Origin: Actinomortierella ambigua
Taxonomy: Eukaryota > Mortierellomycota > Mortierellomycetes > Mortierellales > Mortierellaceae
NCBI GenBank assembly: GCA_016098155.1
Contig: JAAAJB010000421.1
Location: 1-26,079 of the forward strand
DNA length: 26,079 nucleotides
Reading direction: 5' to 3'
The position numbers were made by a program, and so were the translations under genes. This document shows positions 20,636 through 26,079 of this stretch, one piece after another. How positions within the stretch are numbered: the stretch's first letter is position 1; every line of letters begins with the position of its first letter. The notes below the pieces were generated by a model. It saw only the letters and a program-made list of their open reading frames with translations, did not search any database and was not told the origin of the DNA.

Positions 20636-22869
20636 GAGAGTAGACAGGGTAGATTGGTCGGATTGTTGCAATATACTCCTCCACTTCCCACTGTGTTCAG
20701 CAGATATCAAGCATGTTTTTATTTTGTGCAATTTTTTTTTGTGTGCAATGAGGCCTGTTCGGAAAGAATGACTTGTCCTTTCTGTGGAACAGAAAGAAAA
20801 TAGAAAAAACTCGAATGAATCAAAGAGTGAGTAAGAGATACGGGAGACAATGCCATCAATGGGCGTGTAACTATCCGTGTTTCCGTGTCCTCCAATGGTT
20901 GCTGTTGAAATAAATGAGCCAGGGAGCGACAAAGAATTGAGGATGAAGGGTGTTGATGGGAAAATCCGACAGCTCTTTTTTGTCCTTCCCTTCCTTCCTC
21001 ATCAAAAGAAAAGAAAAGCAACACATATACACACACACGCGTAGTGTACAGCAGCAAGACGAGGGACACCTAACCCACGTATATTTTCCCTTGCACAACA
21101 GCTTCGTGTCGGAGTATTATCACATAGTAAAACCTTAGATGCAAGAAAGTGTGTATCTGTTGCAAATGGTCGGAAGTGGGAGTTTATATCGCAAGGTGTC
21201 AGTCTTGTGCGTTGTTATTTTTGTCGTTACCGTGGGTTTGTTTTTTGTGTGTGTTGTCACTCCTGTATAATTCTCCTGCCTCCACAAAAGTATTGGTCAT
21301 GCAAAACATGCGTCGGTTAGGGGCCGCCACCAAGCGAAATTTTGTGGTGTGTATATACCTTTTTGTAGGTACACTTGGACAACTCCCTCCAGAGTTTGTC
21401 TAGAAAACAACAAGACCTTATGGCATGTGGGAATGAGGAATGGGAGTTGCTGTTTGCTATCTATTTTGCCTTGCCGTTTCCCACATAAGTTAGGCTATCC
21501 AACCTTTTTTTTTTTTTATTTCTCAACTTTCTCACACTCTTGCTAGTCTACACTCAGCCTAAAAAAAAAAATGTGTATGTACACACTCATCCTCCGACCG
21601 GCTCCAACATCCGCTGCTGAGAGCGAGCATATTAAAAAAGAGTTGGTATACGAACACAGAGATACTCGACATCCTTTTGCCCAAAGTTGGAAAGAGATTC
21701 GCAGACCCAAAATGCGGGGGGAGCGGATGAGTTACAATTTTGAGCGGCTTCTTTTTTTCTTCAAAAGAAGAGTTGCATTGCAGATTTCTTGGAAACAAGT
21801 TGTACACACCGCGCGCGCCCTTGCTGGCGGTTCGGGAATCAAAATAGCTCAGAAACGAGGGAAGCCTACCCACACCTTTCCCTGGCTGCTGCCTGTCATT
21901 CCAGTCTGGTACCCCCAGTACCCAGTTTGACAGGCGTACAAAGGAGTGTACACCCGCTCACCATTAAAAAAAAAAAGCGCACTTGATTCTCCTCCGAACT
22001 ACTGCTACTTACTAGGTTGAACTACGTAGTGGTGCTTGTTGAGGTATTTTTTTTTTGTGTTGGTGGCGATAATTCACTGCCCGTCCGATGCGATGCGATG
22101 CGATGTGCCAAAGAAACAAGACACACAGAGAGCCGAATAAAAAAGACCAGGCGTGTCGCATGTTTGGGTCACTCGGTCCCCTCCACTAGCATATCTGTCT
22201 GTAGCACGATGTTTGTTGGAATGTTGGTGTGGTGTGTCGGTCAGTGTGTGTGTGTGCTGGGCGTGTGCGTAAAATTGTGTATTTGTTTTCCTTCACGCCG
22301 CTGTGTGTGACATGCATGCATTACACAGAGGCCAAAGGGCAGCCGAACCTATCACTCTTTTTTTTTTTTTTTTGCTATCTTGTTTCGTCGCCTCTCTCTC
22401 TCCCACTTCCCTCTCACTCTCACTCTCATCATCATCGTCATCGCCCTCTCTCTCTTTGTCTCTCTCCTTCTCTCCTATCGATATTCCTCCGTGCATGCAG
22501 TAGATCGATGGAATCTCATAGAAAGTCTGCATATACTTTTGTACCATACATACAAACAACATTACTGCTAAAACACGCTATTTTCTCAAGGAGAAGTAAT
22601 GGGCATTAATGCTGGGGCCTTTGTATCACGATAGTAGAGTAAATATGGTATATACATAGAGACAAAGAAAAAGAAAAAAAATAAAACACCATCCTTCTCC
22701 TCACCCTCCTCAAACCCTCTCTCTCTCTCTGTCTATCTGTCTCTTGCTTGCTCGCTCCTCTCTTTCTGTACTCCTATCGTAGCTCTACATCGCCCAAGAA
22801 AAAAAAACCAACAACAACAACAACAATCTGCATCTAACTACAAGATTGTGCGGCGAGGAAAAAAAACAA
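17301..22869. other. Gene-poor stretch with CT/GA tracts and homopolymers
   Basis: I see no gene that I can support in these 5.6 kb. C/T-rich DNA runs from about 17400 to 17920 on +. Further CT blocks lie at 18530-18560, 18790-18900, 19735-19840 and 22385-22480. GA repeats lie at 18345-18400 and 20598-20632, and several A or T runs of 12-19 nt occur. Patches of normal complexity lie around 19900-20200 and 21100-21950 and hold weak ORFs (54 residues on -, 119 residues on +) that are treated as low-interest findings. A CGATG x4 repeat lies at 22086-22105. The last few hundred bases before 22870 probably include the 3' untranslated region of the next minus-strand gene. Confidence 0.55.
20598..20632. 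repeat. (GA)n microsatellite
   Basis: An uninterrupted GA tract of 35 nt in the gene-poor stretch. Confidence 0.95.
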
Positions 22870-24839
22870 TCAGTTTGGCGGCGTAGTCACAGAGCCCAAC
22901 CCAGATGAAGACGACGAAGGTGAGGTGGACGACGGCGAGTAACCTGGCGCCATAGTACTACTGTTGCTGCTGCTGTTCGCTTCATCGCCCTTGGGTGACT
23001 CTGCAAGTAACGACTCGCGTTTGGTCGACAATGACCGACTCGATCCTGGTCGACCCTCCGCCTCTTGCTCGCCCCTGTCTTCATCGTCCTTTCCTTCCTC
23101 CTTGGTCGCCTTCATCGCCGACAGCTGAGGACTCGATGCTGCCGTGGTCGACGCCGTAGTCATCGTGGTCGCCCGGTCATCCGTGTCCTGACCTGCAGTT
23201 GCTGCAGCTGCGGCAGAGGACAGCGCAGCAACTGTCAAGGGGTCCATGGTCACTGTTCCTGACGGTGTTGGGACTGTTGCTGTTGCTGTTGCTGCTGCTG
23301 GATTTGCTGTCGTGGCAGTGAAATAGTCCAAGGGTGGTGGTAAGGACGATGTCGGTGTCATATGTGGTGGAGGCGAGCCCTGGGGTGGTGGGTAGTACAT
23401 GGAGAAACCACCATACGGGTTCTGATGTTGCTGATGCTGCTGTTGTTGTCGATCAGGCGGCCCGTCGCTTGGGAAGCCATACATGCCAATCTCCTCAGCC
23501 GCCAGTCCAGTCACTCGAGCATCCCTAGTGTGCTGCCCGTAGGACGGTAACCCGTCATCTTCAGGATCTATTGCGCGCGCGCGTGTGTGTGCCCCCCCGA
23601 CCAAAAGGAAAAAAAAGGGGGAGAGGTAATAGTTGGTAGTAGTAGAAGGAGTAGGAGTAGTAGAAGAAGAAGAGAAGAAGTGGAAGGAAAAGAAGTTGTT
23701 AGAAGCAAAGAAAAACTATCCTCCCTAGGTGACAAAGAAGCAACCATCATTGCCTCTCTTTTGTTTTTTTCCACCTTGCCAAGACAATTTCTGCCTGGTA
23801 CTCTCTTTTTTGTATTTGTGGTCATGGTGGGAAGAGGGAGAAAGTGCGGGGGTGGGGGTGAGATTTTTTTTTTTTTTTTACCTGGCGGCCGGTATGTAGT
23901 CTGTTGTCGCAAAGCAGCTTGCCGCTGTCGCTCCCGAGCCTGATGTTTAAAGCGGACGTATCCCAAGAGTGCGAGCATCAAGAAGACGCCAGACGACAAC
24001 AAGAGATACTTTTGCATGGAATTGTAGCCCGGAGGTGCATCAGAGTCCGACCGTATCCAACTGTAGACGGACGGGTTGGTGCCCAGAGGGACGCAAGTTC
24101 CGCCCTGAGTATAGTTTCTCGAGGTCAAGACGCTGTCTGAAAACGAGCATCGAGTCCGAGAAGCATCGAGCGACAAGGCATCGCTGTTGGATGGGCCCGC
24201 CCAATTTTGACAACTGGTCGACGAAAAACAGACCGAGTTGGCCGGTAGCAACGGTTGACAGGTACCCACCAACGAGCTTGGGAAGGGGGAAAACCGGGCA
24301 CTGTCGATGCCGTAAGGGCGGAAGGTGTCCGTCGTGTTGTTGGGTTGGCAATAGTGGTCCAGCGCACAGTTGCCTCGGTTCTGTAGATTGGCCACGGCGA
24401 ACCTGTACAGGTCAATGTCGCTCTCTCGCAGATACCGGCCCACGTCCCACCCTTGAGAGAATATGAGGACATAGTCCATCAAGCTCTGGTCGGTTGGGAT
24501 GGGCATGGTTTTGCAGGGAGCACCCGTTTGATTGACGAGGACGCCGCTATAGCGAATAGAGGGGTAGGAGGTGTTCAGATACCATGCGTCGATACTGGAC
24601 CCTAACGGAGTCGCTGGTGCTAGGGCTGTTGGGGTGGCGGCTACGGCGGGCTGGGTTTGGGTTTGGGTGGGGGAAATGGAGTTGTTCCCAGCAGGGGCCT
24701 GAGGTGCATTGGAGGGCGAGGGGGGGTAGGTGGCTGGAAATGTAAAGGGCAGGCAGTTGAGGCCTGCTTCAGTGATGAAGCATGCTTCGCCAGAGGAGCA
24801 AAAGGGCAGGCCCCTAGCGATCACACATGCATTGGACAT
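22870..24839 (-). CDS. Cysteine-rich single-pass membrane protein, 5' end unresolved
   Basis: I do not recognise a named family. Exons on the minus strand are 24839-23882 and 23567-22870, joined across a 314-nt GTAAAA...TAG intron, giving 551 residues from the first in-frame ATG. Residues 1-275 look extracellular: twelve cysteines, several N-glycosylation sequons (near 52, 89, 103, 168, 242) and a Thr/Pro/Gln-rich linker at about 37-80. A transmembrane helix spans about 278-297 (YLLLSSGVFLMLALLGYVRF) and is followed by a basic stop-transfer KHQARERQRQ. The remaining 250 residues are a Pro/Gln/Ala/Ser-rich cytosolic tail ending in TGA at 22872-22870. The topology needs a signal peptide, but none follows the ATG at 24839, so a short upstream coding exon is probably missing. 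Possible acceptors lie shortly upstream. A cell-surface or sensor role is only inference. Confidence 0.75.
23572..23592. repeat. Alternating GC/GT tract next to a splice acceptor
   Basis: Twenty-one nucleotides alternate purine and pyrimidine, (GC)n then (GT)n on the + strand. On the coding strand the tract ends two nucleotides before the acceptor TAG of the membrane-protein intron, where a polypyrimidine tract would normally sit. Confidence 0.85.
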
Positions 24840-24936
24840 GGGATGATGAGAACAAACTGAACAAGCATGATGATGCCTTGTTGTCGACTGTTTGTTTTTT
24901 TACGTTGCTCGGTACGGTACTGGAGACACAAAAACA

Positions 24937-25017
24937 TTTTTTTTTTTTTTTTTTTTTTTTTAGACAATTAGTGTGTGTATGATAAGAGAGAGGGGGGGGG
25001 GGGGGGGGGGTGGGTGG

Positions 25018-25049
<32 letters not shown>
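24937..25049. repeat. T25 / G19 / (GA)13 homopolymer cluster
   Basis: T25 at 24937-24961 is followed by GT repeats, G19 at 24992-25010 and a GA tract at 25024-25049. The lengths are doubtful in any assembly, and the cluster may hide exon-bearing sequence of the neighbouring gene. Confidence 0.93.
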
Positions 25050-25057
<8 letters not shown>

Positions 25058-25294
25058 GGGAAAGGCACAAGAGCGTTGTCGCGGGAATGACCACGCTTCC
25101 CCCAGTCAGCGCCGAACAAGGGATGTGGGCCAGAGCCAGTGACTTATCGATCACACCACCTCAAAGGTATCATTTTTCTGTGGCTAGACTGTAGACTGTA
25201 GTGACGACCCATCTGAGAATCTCATTGAACTGCTCTGATGATCACTCGGATGCTGTAGAGCTTGAAGGGCGAGGCAGTGGCAGAATCACTCTGC

Positions 25295-25333
25295 TGTAAC
25301 GGTAATTTGTAACGGTAATTTGTAACGGTATTT
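25295..25333. repeat. Three tandem copies of a 13-nt TAACGG unit
   Basis: TGTAACGGTAATT occurs twice without change and a third time with minor change (TGTAACGGTATTT). Each unit carries TAACGG, a Myb-type core. The repeat lies 230 nt past the end of the nuclease-like ORF. Confidence 0.85.
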
Positions 25334-25560
25334 TGTGATATTGCAATCGTTTATTTCGGACTGTTCTTGGAAGTATTTCATAAAGGTAATCTCACTTCCT
25401 TGGTGAGGTGGATACAGATGTTGATACAGAGTAACTTGCTACAGATGCTATTGAAGATATCCAGAGAGTTGCTGCAGAGTGCTTTGTTGCGCGATGGCGC
25501 ATCACCTTTTCTTGTGATGGACGTCGATGATGGGTGTTGACCGCTCACGGAGCGAACAAA

Positions 25561-25992
25561 TCACTCGAAGCAGAGTCGTGGAGATCCATCGAGTCTATCC
25601 CCATCAAGATTCCAGAGAAGAATGTGTCGAGATCCAACCACCACGACAAGAACTGGCGTGATCGTATAGCCATCCTTTTTCCACTTTGCAATCTCTGGGC
25701 TTTGCACGTACTCGCAAAGCTGTTCTTGAGGAGAAGGTCCGTTGCCATCTTTCGGCCCAGATAAAATCCATTCCTTAATGGTCTGACCAGCTCGAAGCTT
25801 GTCATTCCTAAACTTCAGATCCAAGACCCCTGTGGCATCGGGAACTTCTGCGAGGACATTGGCCCTTTGCAGTTGCGATCCAGATCCAATCCTGATGTAG
25901 TCGATCTGGATGGACTTCCATTCGAGAACAAACAGCTGCTTTCGCAACGGAACCGATACCAACATGTTGATTCGACCTGGCGTCCCAGATGG
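25561..25992 (-). CDS. PD-(D/E)XK nuclease-like protein, C-terminal part (partial or decayed)
   Basis: The frame is open from 25992 to a TGA at 25561, with an internal ATG at 25965. It resembles a fungal PD-(D/E)XK-like domain family often found in many copies in Mortierella-type genomes. Visible pieces in order are GRINML, the ExK-containing strand VLEWKSI, VLDLKFR, TIKEWILSGP, an EQLCEYVQSPEI helix, and a closing VVVVGSRHILLWNLD. In the family the strand before ExK usually carries the catalytic Asp as R-x-D-x-L; here it is Asn (codon at 25968-25966), so catalysis is doubtful. Immediately upstream an in-frame TAG at 25995-25993 could be either a stop or the AG of a splice acceptor. The window ends 84 bp further on, so the N-terminus cannot be seen. 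The family call comes from remembered patterns. Confidence 0.55.
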   Translation of the reverse strand, partial: PSGTPGRINMLVSVPLRKQLFVLEWKSIQIDYIRIGSGSQLQRANVLAEVPDATGVLDLKFRNDKLRAGQTIKEWILSGPKDGNGPSPQEQLCEYVQSPEIAKWKKDGYTITPVLVVVVGSRHILLWNLDGDRLDGSPRLCFE

Positions 25993-26058
25993 CTATGGCA
26001 AGAGCAAATTACTAATCGCTCTAAACCTCGTTCGCTTCATGACAAAGGCAATGATCAA

Positions 26059-26079
26059 TTTTTTTTTTTTTTTTTTTTT
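26059..26079. repeat. T21 homopolymer at the right edge
   Basis: The sequence ends inside a run of 21 T residues, matching the repeat-terminated left edge and suggesting an assembly break. Confidence 0.95.

Larger units (their letters stand above)
24840..25560. other. Intergenic region between the membrane protein and the nuclease-like gene
   Basis: No gene is supported. The region probably contains the missing 5' exon and promoter of the minus-strand membrane protein. It includes a cluster of homopolymers at 24937-25049 and a 13-nt tandem repeat at 25295-25333. DNA from about 25060 to 25560 has ordinary complexity without a usable ORF. Confidence 0.5.

Noticed and set aside
21139..21270. 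43-codon plus-strand ORF with a hydrophobic stretch
   Set aside because: The hydrophobic residues come from a GT-rich run and the start context is poor.

Overview
The window looks like nuclear DNA from an early-diverging fungus, most likely Mortierellomycota (Mortierella and relatives). Three things support this. The genes are split by GT-AG introns of about 100-1600 nt. The intergenic DNA is packed with CT/GA tracts, homopolymers and microsatellites. The protein families also fit: a Mortierella-like lysophosphatidate acyltransferase, a fungal G-alpha subunit, and a fragment of a nuclease-like family I associate with Mortierella expansions. The window starts in (AG)25 and ends in T21, so it may be a whole short-read contig that broke at simple repeats.

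Layout from left to right. 1-1337 is low-complexity leader or promoter DNA. 1338-2932 (+) is a 1-acyl-glycerol-3-phosphate acyltransferase with four exons. 3218-6442 (-) is a VTT-domain (TMEM41/TVP38/DedA superfamily) membrane protein, convergent with the acyltransferase. 6443-9081 separates this gene from the next large one and holds a candidate 52-residue membrane microprotein gene at 7806-7964 (+). 9082-11216 (+) is a GNAT acetyltransferase that appears to have an Eis-like C-terminal lobe. 12421-16411 (-) is a heterotrimeric G-protein alpha subunit with seven coding exons. 16412-22869 is a 6.4-kb purine/pyrimidine-skewed stretch with no gene I can support. 22870-24839 (-) is a cysteine-rich single-pass membrane protein. 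25561 to the right edge (-) holds the 3' part of a PD-(D/E)XK-like gene, partial or decayed.

The genes do not form an operon or an obvious cluster. Two act on or within ER lipids (the acyltransferase and the VTT protein), and G-alpha is a signalling component. I see no evidence of a dedicated new multi-gene system.

The most useful new observations are structural. Two unrelated genes appear to begin with start-codon micro-exons: ATGG in the acyltransferase and ATG alone in G-alpha. The VTT domain is interrupted by about 220 low-complexity residues. The G-alpha has unusual P-loop and C-terminal residues. A short ORF at 7806 has its own TATA-like and AATAAA signals.
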